Shown: positions 45,271 to 53,985 of the stretch, one piece after another | Layout of the letters: each line of letters opens with the position of its first letter | How positions within the stretch are numbered: position 1 is the first letter of the stretch | NCBI RefSeq assembly: GCF_026153455.1 | Contig: NZ_CP110629.1 | Location: 496,001 to 560,000 of the forward strand | Length of the DNA: 64,000 bases | Source of the DNA: Marinimicrobium sp. C6131 | Lineage (GTDB): Bacteria; Pseudomonadota; Gammaproteobacteria; Pseudomonadales; Cellvibrionaceae | Direction of reading: 5' to 3' | Notes under the pieces: model-generated | The model's input: the letters and a program-made list of their open reading frames with translations, nothing else | Databases searched by the model: none | Told to the model about the DNA's origin: nothing | Translations under genes and position numbers: made by a program

Positions 45271-47373
45271 TCCGTCGGGCTGATTTTCTGAAAACGACGG
45301 CTGTTCCTGAACCGCTTTTTCGAGCAGCGGACGAAGCTGCTCCAACGGCAGTGGATGACTGAACAGATAGCCCTGCCCCTGATCGCAGCCATGAGCTTTC
45401 AGAAACTGACGCTCAAGATCCGATTCAATCCCCTCCGCCACAATCTCCATACCCAGGCCGTGTCCCATGGTGATGATGGTATCAATCAGCCGGGCCGTGT
45501 GGGTATTGATCCCGATGTTGCAGACAAAACTGCGATCAATTTTCAGCGTGTTGAACGGGTAGTTCTGAAGGTAGCCCAATGAAGAGTACCCGGTTCCAAA
45601 GTCGTCAATTGACAGTCGCACGCCCATGTCACAAAGACGCTGGATGTTTTCCTGCGTAGAGTCGGAATTATCCACCAGCATTCGCTCGGTGATTTCCAGC
45701 TCCAGCTGTGAGGGCGTGACACCGTTGGCGGTCAGTTGTTCGGCAACGTATTGATGGAACCCGGGCATCTGCAATTGCTGGGAGGAGATATTCAGAGCCA
45801 GGCGCATGGTTTCGTTGCTATCCGAAAGCCAGGGCGCCATCGTCCGTAGGGCACTGCGCAGAACCCAGTTGTCGATCGCGTGGATCATTCCGATCTCTTC
45901 CGCCAGTGGAATAAACCGGTAGGGTCCCCAGAGGCTGCCGTCGGGCTGGCGCCAGCGGACCAGGGCCTCGACGCCGGTGACAAAGTTTCCCTCGAGTGAA
46001 TAGATGGGCTGGTAGTGCAGGGTCAGCTCACCCTTTTCCAGAACCCGCCTCAGTCGTCCCTCGAGCTCCAACCGTTCAATCAATTGCTGATTGATCTCTT
46101 CGGTGAAGAAGTGATATTGGTTGCGCCCCAGGTCCTTCGCCTTGTACATCGCCAAGTCGGCATTGCGCAGAACCAGGTGGGGATTTTTTCCGTCTTCGGG
46201 GTAGAGCGCAATACCGATACTCGCAGTGACACGGTACTGCTTTCCGATGATCGTGAAGGGGCGCTCAAACTGCTCGATGATCTGCTCGGCCACTTTCTGG
46301 GCTTCGCGGGCGGAATCGACTTTGGGCATGATCACCACAAACTCGTCGCCGCCCATCCGTACCAGCGTGTCGCCGCCGCGGATGCAACCGCTGAGGCGCC
46401 CGGCGGACTCTTTCAGAAGGTTGTCGCCAATACTGTGTCCAAGACTGTCGTTCACATTCTTGAAGTGATCAAGGTCAATGACCAGCAGGGCACACTTGTG
46501 ATCATCCCGCTGGGCCGCCTCCAGGGCGACGCTCATCCGGTCGATCATCAGCACCCGATTGGCCAGCCCGGTCAGTTGGTCGTAGTGCGCCTGGCGCAAC
46601 AGTTGTTCTTCATAGCTGCGCCGGACGGTCACATCTTCCTTGATGACGACGTAGTGGGTGATCCGGTCATCGGTATCGGTCAGGGGGGAGACGCTGACCT
46701 GCTCCCACAGCAGTTGCCCGTCCCGGCGGGCGCTGCAGAACTCGCCACTCCATTCCCGGCCACCGCTGACCGTCGACCACAGCTCGGATAAAGCCTGGGC
46801 GCTGTCCTGGTCGACCATGGAGAAACCCAGTTCGCGTCCGGTGGCTTCCTCGGCGGAATAGCCGGTCAGTTCCTCGAACCGGGGGTTCACATACTCGATG
46901 TTGCCGCTGGGGTCAGTGATGACGACGGAAACCGGGCTTTGTTCAACCGCCCGCGACAGCACTCTGACCCGATCTTCGGCCTTGCGCCGTTTGACGCGAA
47001 TTTCCGCTTCCCGAAGTTCCCGCTCGACAGCGGGCAGCAGGCGTGCGAGCGCATGTTTGTCCATGAAGTCGTGGGCACCCTGCTTGAGCAGGTTGACGGT
47101 GTCTTCGGCTTGCACGGCGCCTGACATGATGATGAAGGGGATGTCCTGTCCGCTTCGCTTCAGAGCGGCCAGCGCATCCTCGGCGCTGAAGCGCGGCAGG
47201 CGATAGTCGCAGATGATCAGGTCCCAGGGTTGCTCTAGCGCCGCTTCCAGGTCCGGCGCCGTTTCGACCCGATGGCCGTGAGGATCAAATCCGCCCCGAA
47301 CCAGCTCGGCGGTGGTGAGCTCGGCGTCTGCTTCGGAGTCTTCAATAAACAATACTTTCAGCGATGTGGCCAT
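45268..47373 (-). CDS. REC-PAS-GGDEF-EAL cyclic-di-GMP protein
   Basis: A 701-residue cytoplasmic protein. Receiver domain at about 1-125 (FIEDSEADAEL; acceptor Asp in LIICDYRLPRF), PAS domain at ~140-255 (ITDPSGNIEYVNPRFEELTG), GGDEF domain at ~265-425 with intact MGGDEFVV, and EAL domain at ~440-690 with GVEALVRW, ITERML and IDDFGTGYSSL, all key acids present. It could make or break c-di-GMP, and in such hybrids phosphodiesterase activity is often dominant. It is a single gene convergent with the HAD gene. The receiver has no neighbouring dedicated kinase, except the operon at 40.5-43.3 kb. Confidence 0.93.
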   Translation of the reverse strand: MATSLKVLFIEDSEADAELTTAELVRGGFDPHGHRVETAPDLEAALEQPWDLIICDYRLPRFSAEDALAALKRSGQDIPFIIMSGAVQAEDTVNLLKQGAHDFMDKHALARLLPAVERELREAEIRVKRRKAEDRVRVLSRAVEQSPVSVVITDPSGNIEYVNPRFEELTGYSAEEATGRELGFSMVDQDSAQALSELWSTVSGGREWSGEFCSARRDGQLLWEQVSVSPLTDTDDRITHYVVIKEDVTVRRSYEEQLLRQAHYDQLTGLANRVLMIDRMSVALEAAQRDDHKCALLVIDLDHFKNVNDSLGHSIGDNLLKESAGRLSGCIRGGDTLVRMGGDEFVVIMPKVDSAREAQKVAEQIIEQFERPFTIIGKQYRVTASIGIALYPEDGKNPHLVLRNADLAMYKAKDLGRNQYHFFTEEINQQLIERLELEGRLRRVLEKGELTLHYQPIYSLEGNFVTGVEALVRWRQPDGSLWGPYRFIPLAEEIGMIHAIDNWVLRSALRTMAPWLSDSNETMRLALNISSQQLQMPGFHQYVAEQLTANGVTPSQLELEITERMLVDNSDSTQENIQRLCDMGVRLSIDDFGTGYSSLGYLQNYPFNTLKIDRSFVCNIGINTHTARLIDTIITMGHGLGMEIVAEGIESDLERQFLKAHGCDQGQGYLFSHPLPLEQLRPLLEKAVQEQPSFSENQPDG

Positions 47374-47592
47374 GAATAATCCGTAAGTGCCGACGGAAAT
47401 TGGTATTTTACAGGCATCTGGGCTATTTCAAGAGGAGACCTCAGGAGAACAGCCGCACAATCGTTGATGCGTCAGTGGTCGGAACGCCAAACGCGGCCCG
47501 ACAGTAATTACTGTAGTCGGTTCGCCGGGAAAAAGCGAAGCCCGGTGGTGCCGGCCCGGTTCGGACGGGTGCGGCGCGCATTGAATTACAGG

Positions 47593-47626
47593 GTGTCATA
47601 AAAATGTCATTTTTACGACATAAAAT
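47593..47626 (+). promoter_or_regulatory. Pho box and -10 element upstream of phosphate porin
   Basis: TGTCAT at 47594-47599 and TGTCAT at 47605-47610 are spaced exactly 11 bases, and CGACAT follows at 47616-47621 with the same period. This is the PhoB-binding pattern of direct repeats. A TAAAAT at 47621-47626 lies 10 bases after the second repeat, the correct place for a -10 element in PhoB-activated promoters. The porin starts 180 bases downstream. It is the only such array seen in the window. Confidence 0.72.
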
Positions 47627-47807
47627 ATTCACTTAACGGACATCAGATCGACACCAAAGTGACATATTTGAGCCGGTTTTCGGTAGAATAGCCCGGTTTT
47701 CAAATGACGTGGTAGTGACTCTGGTTGTCTTTACAGCCTATTTAAACACCCGACTGCAAGTTAGGAGTCTTCAATACCCACAAGCAAACTGAAAGGAAAA
47801 AACCACT

Positions 47808-48893
47808 ATGAGCAAGAAATATTTGGGCTTGGCTTTGGCGATTTCTGCAGCTTCCGCCGCACAGGCCGGAACTGTTACGACCAGCGGCAAAGACCTTGTG
47901 ATCGATACCGAGAGCGGTATCAAGGTGAAAACGTCGGATAAGTCAGCGTCTTTTCAGCTCGGCGGGCGCCTTCAATGGGATTACGACGCCACGCAGTCTG
48001 ACGACAACGGTGTTGACACTACCAATTTCGACGTGCGCCGGGCACGCCTCTACGCCGAGGGCCACTTTGGCGACTGGGCGTACAAAACCCAGTTCAACGT
48101 GGCTGAGAGTGATGGCGCCGACGGCGGGACCGCTGAGGACCTGTACATTCGCTACCTGGGATTTGGCTCAGCTGCAACCGTGACTATTGGTAAGCAGAGA
48201 GAGCCATTCGGCCTGGAACAATTAACGAGTTCAAAAGACATCTCGGCCCTTGAGCGATCCGCCATGACCGAGCGTTATGCCCCCGATCGCAGCGGCGGCA
48301 TCCAGCTCAGTGGCAAAGGCGACAACTGGACCTACGGTATCGGCTACTTCGAGGCAGACGGCAATGGCGACGACGACTTCAATAACACGGCAGTAACCGC
48401 ACGGGGCACGGTTGCACCGATTCAAACGAACAATATGGTTGTTCATCTTGGTGCGGGTTATACCACGCGTGATGCCGACACTCAGGCCGATGAGGTCGAT
48501 ACGTTTAATCTGGAGCTCGCCGGCGCTTCCGGGCCCTTCCATGCCCAGGCCGAATATTTCGATTCCGAGGAAGGCCAGGTGGATGTTGATGGCTATTACG
48601 TACAGCTTGGCTGGATCATCACCGGCGAAAGCCGTCCTTACAAAGCCGGAGTATTCAAGCGGGTAAAACCGGCATCACCCAAAGGGGCCTGGGAAGTTGT
48701 TGCCCGCTTTGAGGATGGTGACGGAAAATACAGTGATGTGGGGCTGGCCACGACCGACGGTAAGCAAACAACACTGGGCGTTAACTATTACGCCAACAAG
48801 AATGTTCGACTTGGAATGAGCTACATGGATGGCGAAGAAGCCAATGGCGCTAGCGGAGATGAAGTGCGTGCGAGGTTACAATATGCATTTTGA
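47808..48893 (+). CDS. Phosphate-selective porin O/P family
   Basis: A 361-residue outer-membrane beta barrel. A signal peptide ends AASAAQAGT near residue 21. The barrel has the family pattern FQLGGRLQWDYDATQ, FDVRRARLYAEG and GKQREPFGLEQLTSSKDIS, a hallmark of OprP/OprO-type porins, and ends in Phe (VRARLQYAF), as barrel proteins do. These form phosphate or polyphosphate channels. The Pho box upstream (47593-47626) fits control by PhoB under phosphate limitation. It is complete, and is followed by the IS element after 63 bases. Confidence 0.9.
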   Translation: MSKKYLGLALAISAASAAQAGTVTTSGKDLVIDTESGIKVKTSDKSASFQLGGRLQWDYDATQSDDNGVDTTNFDVRRARLYAEGHFGDWAYKTQFNVAESDGADGGTAEDLYIRYLGFGSAATVTIGKQREPFGLEQLTSSKDISALERSAMTERYAPDRSGGIQLSGKGDNWTYGIGYFEADGNGDDDFNNTAVTARGTVAPIQTNNMVVHLGAGYTTRDADTQADEVDTFNLELAGASGPFHAQAEYFDSEEGQVDVDGYYVQLGWIITGESRPYKAGVFKRVKPASPKGAWEVVARFEDGDGKYSDVGLATTDGKQTTLGVNYYANKNVRLGMSYMDGEEANGASGDEVRARLQYAF

Positions 48894-48956
48894 CCGCATG
48901 GGAGAGTGCTTGGTTGAGCTCACCACTTGATAGGGCACTGGTACGGGAAACATTGT

Positions 48957-48979
48957 CCTGAATCCGTGAAGCCGGCGCC
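48957..48979 (+). repeat. Left terminal inverted repeat of the IS
   Basis: CCTGAATCCGTGA, then AGCCGGCGCC; matches the right end in the first 13 bases and again in CCGGC and CC. Confidence 0.82.
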
Positions 48980-49187
48980 GACACTTTCCCTATCACCGCC
49001 AGCGAGCACTTTTTGATCATTCGCCCCGTGCAAGTTGGCTTTCGCAAGCCCGTTATTGCCAAAACCCACCGTGCTGATCGGTGCTGACGGCCCGTTTTGT
49101 CATGCCTTTCCACCCGCCAGGCACGACATATCTGGCGATCGCGTGTCGCTTGGAACTGCTTGTGGATAGAGTGTCGCCGATTGACGG

Positions 49188-50381
49188 TCAGCATGGCGTT
49201 CCTCGTGGATAACGCAGTCGGCTCCGCAGCGTCTTGAGCACCGTCATGCGCCCGATATCCTGCCCGAAGTCGAGGATGATCTGCCGTGCCTTGTGAATCA
49301 CGAGAGCCGCACGGTGCACCAGCTCTTGTAGCACGGTGCGCAGCCGGCGCCGCTTGGCCGGGTGGCGAACCGGGCTCAGCTCGCCGGTCATGCCCAGCTG
49401 TCCCATCAGGCGCAGGATGTTGTAGGCCAACTGGGCGAGATGCAGGATCAGATCGTTGGTGGCGAACTTGCCGGACGGCAAGCGCTCCAGGTCGAGATCG
49501 GTCTTGATCTCGCTGTGAAACTGCTCATGGGTGGCATGCGCCTGGTAGCGCTTGATCACCGCCTCCGGCGCCTCGTCCAGGCTGGTCCACCAGCCTTCCA
49601 ACTCATAGTCCGGTTCGAGCAGCAACTGGCCATCGCGATCGGCGGTGCGCTCGACCAGGCGCATCACGCGTTGGACGACGTATTCGGTCTTGTTGTCGTC
49701 GTGGATCGAGACGGTCTGCGGCCACAGCGCCTGGCTGTCGAAGCCGCTGTCCTCGCGTAACAGGATCGGTTGCTTGGTCAAGCATTGGGCGCGAGGCAGT
49801 ACCCGCTCCAGGAAGGCGTTGCTCTCCTTCATGGTGTGCTGCTTGCCAGGCCGCAGTTCCAGACCCAGGCACCACCCTTCGTTGCCCAGATAGGCGGCGA
49901 TCGGGGTGTAGCCATCGACCTTCTGGTAGGTCCGCGAGACGCCTTCCTTCTTCGAGTTGCTGTTGTCCATGACGAGGGTGTCGATGTCCAGGCAGACGTG
50001 CGTCGTCTCGGCGGTGATCGGTGCTTCGATCAGTGACAGCAGGGTCGTGGACCAGGTGGCGGTGCGCGCCTGCAGGTCGTTGGCGGCAAGTTTTTCCAGC
50101 CGCTGTCGCAGCGTCGCCGCGCTCGGCACCTTCTGCAGGGTCAGCAGTTGTTGGAAGGGCTTGTCGCGGCGGAAGTTCTCGACAGCGTCATAGTCGCTCA
50201 TGCCCAGACACAGCAGGCCCAGGTAGCTCTTGATCACGTCACTGGTGCGCATGCCCAGCGTGGTGGGGAAGCGGCTGTCGATGCTGTCGACGCCAGCGAT
50301 CTCGAAGCATTGCCCGATGATGGACAGCCCGGCGTGGCTGGTGAGGGTGCGGCAACTGGCGCGGAACTTTATGTTGGGCAT
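49188..50381 (-). CDS. IS1380-family transposase
   Basis: A 397-residue DDE transposase. Recognisable IS1380 features: GLLCLGMSDYDAVENFRRD near the N-terminus, first acid in VCLDIDTLVMDNSNSKKEG, the GYTPIAAYLGNEGWCLGLEL block, ILLREDSGFDSQ with the second acid, and a C-terminal THEQFHSEIKTDLDLERLPS with the third acid. All appear intact, so the element may be active. The start ATG at 50381 lies 92 bases from the right end of the element, and about 230 bases remain after the stop. Confidence 0.92.
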   Translation of the reverse strand: MPNIKFRASCRTLTSHAGLSIIGQCFEIAGVDSIDSRFPTTLGMRTSDVIKSYLGLLCLGMSDYDAVENFRRDKPFQQLLTLQKVPSAATLRQRLEKLAANDLQARTATWSTTLLSLIEAPITAETTHVCLDIDTLVMDNSNSKKEGVSRTYQKVDGYTPIAAYLGNEGWCLGLELRPGKQHTMKESNAFLERVLPRAQCLTKQPILLREDSGFDSQALWPQTVSIHDDNKTEYVVQRVMRLVERTADRDGQLLLEPDYELEGWWTSLDEAPEAVIKRYQAHATHEQFHSEIKTDLDLERLPSGKFATNDLILHLAQLAYNILRLMGQLGMTGELSPVRHPAKRRRLRTVLQELVHRAALVIHKARQIILDFGQDIGRMTVLKTLRSRLRYPRGTPC

Positions 50382-50450
50382 GGCACTGTCTGGGTGAATG
50401 GCGATAATGGCTATATTGCCATGCAGGTCAGTGGGTTAGAAGTGCTTCCG

Positions 50451-50473
50451 GGGGCCGGTCTCACGGATTCAGG
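50451..50473 (-). repeat. Right terminal inverted repeat of the IS
   Basis: On the minus strand it reads CCTGAATCCGTGA then GACCGGCCCC, pairing with the left end at 48957. Confidence 0.82.
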
Positions 50474-50489
50474 GCTACTATAAGGTCAA
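50474..50489 (-). promoter_or_regulatory. Truncated MerR-type operator/promoter cut by the IS
   Basis: On the minus strand: TTGACC (50489-50484), then TTATAGTAGC, the left half of a CadR/PbrR-type operator (ACCTTATAGTAGC). The expected second half, TATAAGGT, and -10 are missing because the IS end begins at 50473. The promoter once faced left, away from the regulator gene, towards a lost target gene. Confidence 0.65.
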
Positions 50490-50520
50490 TAGAGTAAAGA
50501 ATCCGTTGGGGAGGAGGCTG

Positions 50521-50928
50521 ATGCGCATTGGTCAGTTGGCGCAGTTGGTAGGGGTCGAAACACAGACGATCCGCTTCTATGAACAGCAGGGCTTGTTGCC
50601 GCCGCCTGATCGGCAGGACAACGGTTACCGTGTCTATACCGAGAAGCATGGTGAGGGGCTGGCCTTCATCCGTCGCTGCAGAATCCTGGGCCTGTCACTG
50701 GCTGAGATTCACGAACTACAGAGCTATCAGGACGACCCTCATCAGCCTTGTACCGCCGTCAACGCCTTGCTCGATGATCACATCTCTCATGTGCGGTCGC
50801 AGATAACCGCTCTGCAAGCGCTTGAGAAACAACTCGTTTCACTGAGAGCGAGTTGCAACGATGACCGGGAGGTTGAGGCGTGTGGGATTCTTGCTGGAAT
50901 TAGCGAAGGAAACATGCACCAGCAGTAG
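50521..50928 (+). CDS. MerR-family Cd(II)/Pb(II)-responsive regulator
   Basis: A 135-residue MerR-family regulator of the CadR/PbrR type. The winged helix-turn-helix is MRIGQLAQLVGVETQTIRFY-EQQGLL; a dimerisation helix follows. Metal-ligand cysteines are Cys77 (PCTAVN), Cys112 (RASCND) and Cys121 (EACGIL), matching the known Cd/Pb set (77, 112, about 119). GAGGAGG precedes the ATG at 50521. Such a regulator normally controls a divergent efflux ATPase gene; here that side is replaced by an IS and the operator is cut. It may still act on other sites or be stranded. Confidence 0.88.
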   Translation: MRIGQLAQLVGVETQTIRFYEQQGLLPPPDRQDNGYRVYTEKHGEGLAFIRRCRILGLSLAEIHELQSYQDDPHQPCTAVNALLDDHISHVRSQITALQALEKQLVSLRASCNDDREVEACGILAGISEGNMHQQ

Positions 50929-51004
50929 GTGAAGCATCAACCAGATAATCCGATGAGATGCCGGTCTGTCTCACTCTCATGCAAAGGTAAGATCAACCAT
51001 TTAA

Positions 51005-51310
51005 TCCGCTTACCCCAATATCCATGTGGGCGCCCTGTTCGAAACCTATGAAGACGCCACCACCGATGAAGATGGTGCCTTCGTCTCCGTTCTGTGGGAG
51101 GCCACCGATGTCTGGTCTTTCAAAGCGCAGGCTGGCAGCTCCGACATCAATGAAGGTGGCGGTGAGGCCATCAGCCTGGGTGCGGACTACAAGCTGACCG
51201 ACAAGACCAAGCTGTACGGTTACTACACCAACGAGACCAGTGATCTGATCGACAATGGTGTCGACCGTGACGATCAGTATCTGGGCGTGGGCATGAGTCT
51301 GTCGTTCTGA
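51005..51310 (+). pseudogene. 3' remnant of a Gram-negative porin gene
   Basis: An open frame from about 51005 to the stop at 51310 encodes the C-terminal ~100 residues of a general porin (GALFETYEDATTDEDGAFVS and later LGADYKLTDKTKLYGYYTNE), ending in SLSF with the terminal Phe of a barrel. There is no start region, signal peptide or upstream barrel part, and an in-frame TAA lies at 51002. It is followed by a good terminator at 51327. The 5' part is absent from this window. It is not the end of the complete porin at 47808, which has its own C-terminus. Confidence 0.82.
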
Positions 51311-51326
51311 TCATTTTGTATGACCA

Positions 51327-51365
51327 AGCCCCGACGCCTGTGGGCGTCGGGGCTAACACTTTTTT
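51327..51365 (+). terminator. Rho-independent terminator after porin remnant
   Basis: AGCCCCGACGCC (51327-51338), loop TGTG, GGCGTCGGGGCT (51343-51354), then AACACTTTTTT. A strong 12-bp stem, kept from the original porin gene. Confidence 0.92.
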
Positions 51366-51510
51366 ACAGATCAATGTTAGCATCTGCCGGTACACTGACG
51401 TCTTGGAGGCGTTGACCGCTGCCGTATAAGGATCATGCACCCGGCCCTCCCGCACGACACCACATCACAGCCTTCGATGCGTTCGAAGCAGCCGACAGAG
51501 GTAGCTTGTA

Positions 51511-52278
51511 GTGATTGACACCCGCCGTGTGGCCCTGAGATGGATCAAGGTTCCCGCCGTGCTTTTGTTGCTCAGCCTGTCCGGGCTGGCGCTGGGCGCC
51601 GATGAGTTTGAGGATCCTTGGGAGGACTTCAACCGTCGTATTCACGCCTTCAATATGACCGCCGACCGCTTTGTGCTCAAGCCGGTCACCCGTGGCTATC
51701 GTTTCATTACCCCGGAGTTTGTCCAGGCCGGGGTCCGTAATGCGTTCAACAACGTGCTGGAGGTGCCCAGCGCGCTCAACGGAGTGCTTCAGGGCAAGCC
51801 CGGGTCGGCACTGCACGATTCGGGTCGTTTCCTGATCAACAGCACCGTGGGTGTGGGCGGGCTGTTTGACGTGGCCAAGCACGTGGGACTGGAGAATGGC
51901 GATCATGAGGATTTCGGGCAGACGCTGGCGGTCTGGGGGTTTGACCGGGGCCCTTATCTGGTGTTGCCGATTCTGGGGTCAAGTACCGTCCGCGACACCC
52001 TGGCCCTGCCGGTGGACTGGCTTTCCGATCCGCTGTTCTATATAGACCATACTCGTACCCGCAACAGTACCGTCGCCCTGTACTATATCAATAAGCGCTC
52101 GGAGCTGATGGAGTTGGAGAAGCACCTCACGGGGGACCATTACATTTTCATTCGCGACGCCTATCTGCAGCGCCGGGATTATCTGGTCAATGACGGCGAA
52201 GTGGAGGATGATTTCGGCTCGGATATGGATATGTCCGAATACGGCGACTTTGGGGAAGAGGGTGGCGACCCTTTCTAG
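51511..52278 (+). CDS. mlaA: MlaA/VacJ outer-membrane lipid asymmetry protein
   Basis: A 255-residue envelope protein of the MlaA family, which removes phospholipids from the outer leaflet of the outer membrane with MlaC and MlaFEDB. The start is a GTG at 51511. The core blocks are FEDPWEDFNRRIHAFN, NVLEVPSALNGVLQGK, GQTLAVWGFDRGPYLVLPIL and GSSTVRDTLALPVDW. The signal peptide ends SLSGLALGADEF with no cysteine, so the lipobox is missing and cleavage would be by signal peptidase I. The tail is acidic. It converges on a PilZ gene; the partner mla genes are not in the window. Confidence 0.92.
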   Translation: MIDTRRVALRWIKVPAVLLLLSLSGLALGADEFEDPWEDFNRRIHAFNMTADRFVLKPVTRGYRFITPEFVQAGVRNAFNNVLEVPSALNGVLQGKPGSALHDSGRFLINSTVGVGGLFDVAKHVGLENGDHEDFGQTLAVWGFDRGPYLVLPILGSSTVRDTLALPVDWLSDPLFYIDHTRTRNSTVALYYINKRSELMELEKHLTGDHYIFIRDAYLQRRDYLVNDGEVEDDFGSDMDMSEYGDFGEEGGDPF

Positions 52279-52315
52279 AGGCATCGTCACCCGGTCTGGT
52301 ACCGTCCGGGTTGGA

Positions 52316-52618
52316 TCAGTGGAGGATTTCCAGAATTTCCAGCCCGACCCGGTGTATCTTTCCATGGGTTTCCGTCCGCACAACATGGGTTTTGGCTTTC
52401 AGGGTGGGGGCCTGACCGTGTTCAGAGGATATGGTCACTTCCAGTTCGGTACCGGGCTCCAGATAGTGCTCGGTGGCCAGCTGCATGCCTCCACCGCTCA
52501 GTTCGTGGCAAAGCCCTTCTGCCGCCACCCCCTCGCCGCTGATTTGCGCCCTGAGTGGGGTATCGATCTTCATGCGGATGAAATCCCGCTTCTCCTGATG
52601 CGCTCTGTCGACGGTCAT
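52316..52618 (-). CDS. PilZ-domain c-di-GMP-binding protein
   Basis: A 100-residue protein starting at the ATG 52618 (MTVDRAHQEKRDFIRMKIDT), which follows a GGAGG site. PilZ motif RxxxR is RDFIR and the second motif (D/N)xSxxG is ELSGGG, a slight variant with Glu. It should bind c-di-GMP and act on an unknown partner. It is divergent from the RssB-like gene and convergent with mlaA. A similar mlaA-PilZ-RssB-STAS order occurs, as I recall, in Pseudomonas aeruginosa. Confidence 0.88.
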   Translation of the reverse strand: MTVDRAHQEKRDFIRMKIDTPLRAQISGEGVAAEGLCHELSGGGMQLATEHYLEPGTELEVTISSEHGQAPTLKAKTHVVRTETHGKIHRVGLEILEILH

Positions 52619-52794
52619 GTCTGGCCCTCCGGATGGGTTTGACGTCAGTGGGCTAACCGGCTGTCGACCGGTTTCCTCGCTTAAACTTAGTCTAAAAAAC
52701 GCACTTTGAACAGCTTGCGCCTGCCCGGAGAAGGGAGTAGTGTATTGCGCCTTATGCAACCCACGACTTTTCCGGCACCCGGACCGACAAAGAG

Positions 52795-53979
52795 ATGACC
52801 GACGCGAGCAGAAAACTGCTGATCATCGACGACGACGCGCCGGTCCGCCAGAGTATAGTGGCCTACCTCGAAGACAGCGGGTTTGAGGTGCTGGAAGCGA
52901 CCGACGGCCCTTCCGGGCTCGCGGTCTTTCGGGAGCAAAAGCCGGAACTGGTCATCACTGACCTCAGAATGCCGGGCCTGGATGGCCTTCAGGTGCTTCA
53001 GGCCCTGCATGAAGACGCTCCGGATCTGCCAGTGATTGTGGTCTCGGGCGCTGGGGTCATGGGGGATGTGGTCTCGGCCCTTCGACTCGGTGCCAGTGAC
53101 TACCTGATCAAACCCATCGTTGATATGGAAATGCTGGTGCACTCGGTGCGCCGGGCGCTGGAACGTTGCGACCTGTTGGTTCAGAATCAGCGCTACCGGG
53201 ACAAACTGGAATTTGCCAACCGCGGACTGCGAGAGAATCTTCGGGTACTGGAGCGCGATCAGCAGGCGGGGCGCCAGGTCCAGCAGCGGTTGCTGCCGGT
53301 TCCTCTGGATACCCCGGAGGGCTATCACGTAGCCCACCACATCGCGCCATCGCTCTATCTGAGTGGGGATTTTGTAGACTACGCCTACCTCAAGCAGCGT
53401 TATCTGGCGTTTTATCTGGCAGATGTGTCCGGTCATGGCGCGTCCTCGGCTTTTGTGACCATCTGGCTGAAACATCTGGTCAGCCGTATGGTGCGCGAGG
53501 AAGGGCTGTTCTGCGATGCCCAATCTTTTGAAGATGGCGCGAATACCATGCTTCAGCAGATCAACCGGGAGTTGAATGAAACCCGGCTGAACCATCATTT
53601 GACCTTTTTTGTCGGAGTCATTGATACTCAGACACAGGAAATGCGCTATGTTGTGGCGGGTCACCTGCCCATGCCTATTCTGATCACTCCGGAAGGGGCC
53701 GGGTTTCTGGCCGGGAACGGCAAACCTGTGGGGATCTTTGCCCACCCGGATTGGGAGATTTACCAGGTGCAACTGCCGGCGCAATTTTCTCTGGTCTGCT
53801 TCTCTGATGGGGTGCTGGAAGTATTGCCGCCGAGAGTGCTGAAAGAGAAGGAGGAGCTGTTGTTGGAAACCGTGCGAGATCACGGCGACAGTCTCGAGTC
53901 CGTGTGTTCGGCGCTGGGTATTGAAGATGTCAGCGAAACGCCTGACGACATCGCGATTATGACGGTTATCAAGAGGTAA
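52795..53979 (+). CDS. Response regulator with PP2C phosphatase output (RssB-like)
   Basis: A 394-residue cytoplasmic protein. Receiver domain at ~5-125 (IIDDDAPVRQ; acceptor Asp in LVITDLRMPGLDG; Lys in YLIKPI), a coiled linker, and a SpoIIE-type PP2C phosphatase domain at ~180-394. The metal acids are present: SGDFVDY, YLADVSGHGASS, CFSDGVLEV, PDDIAIMTV. Family knowledge: it dephosphorylates a STAS partner in a partner-switching path affecting the general stress sigma factor RpoS. The STAS gene follows after 6 bases. Receiver phosphorylation is expected to control the phosphatase. Confidence 0.9.
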   Translation: MTDASRKLLIIDDDAPVRQSIVAYLEDSGFEVLEATDGPSGLAVFREQKPELVITDLRMPGLDGLQVLQALHEDAPDLPVIVVSGAGVMGDVVSALRLGASDYLIKPIVDMEMLVHSVRRALERCDLLVQNQRYRDKLEFANRGLRENLRVLERDQQAGRQVQQRLLPVPLDTPEGYHVAHHIAPSLYLSGDFVDYAYLKQRYLAFYLADVSGHGASSAFVTIWLKHLVSRMVREEGLFCDAQSFEDGANTMLQQINRELNETRLNHHLTFFVGVIDTQTQEMRYVVAGHLPMPILITPEGAGFLAGNGKPVGIFAHPDWEIYQVQLPAQFSLVCFSDGVLEVLPPRVLKEKEELLLETVRDHGDSLESVCSALGIEDVSETPDDIAIMTVIKR

Positions 53980-53985
53980 TTAGGC

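Larger units (their letters stand above)
48957..50473. mobile_element. IS1380-family insertion sequence
   Basis: A 1517-base element with terminal inverted repeats beginning CCTGAATCCGTGA at both ends (48957 and, on the minus strand, 50473). It holds one transposase gene on the minus strand. I see no matching 4-base target duplication (TTGT on the left, GCTA on the right), suggesting a deletion or rearrangement at one end after insertion. It separates a complete porin gene on the left from a metal-regulator gene on the right. Confidence 0.85.

Noticed and set aside
48850..49194. Small leftward frame across the IS left end
   Set aside because: Spans the IS boundary and the end of the porin gene; no homology-like features.
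48953..50477. Target-site duplication of the IS
   Set aside because: TTGT on the left and GCTA on the right do not match; neighbouring offsets also fail.
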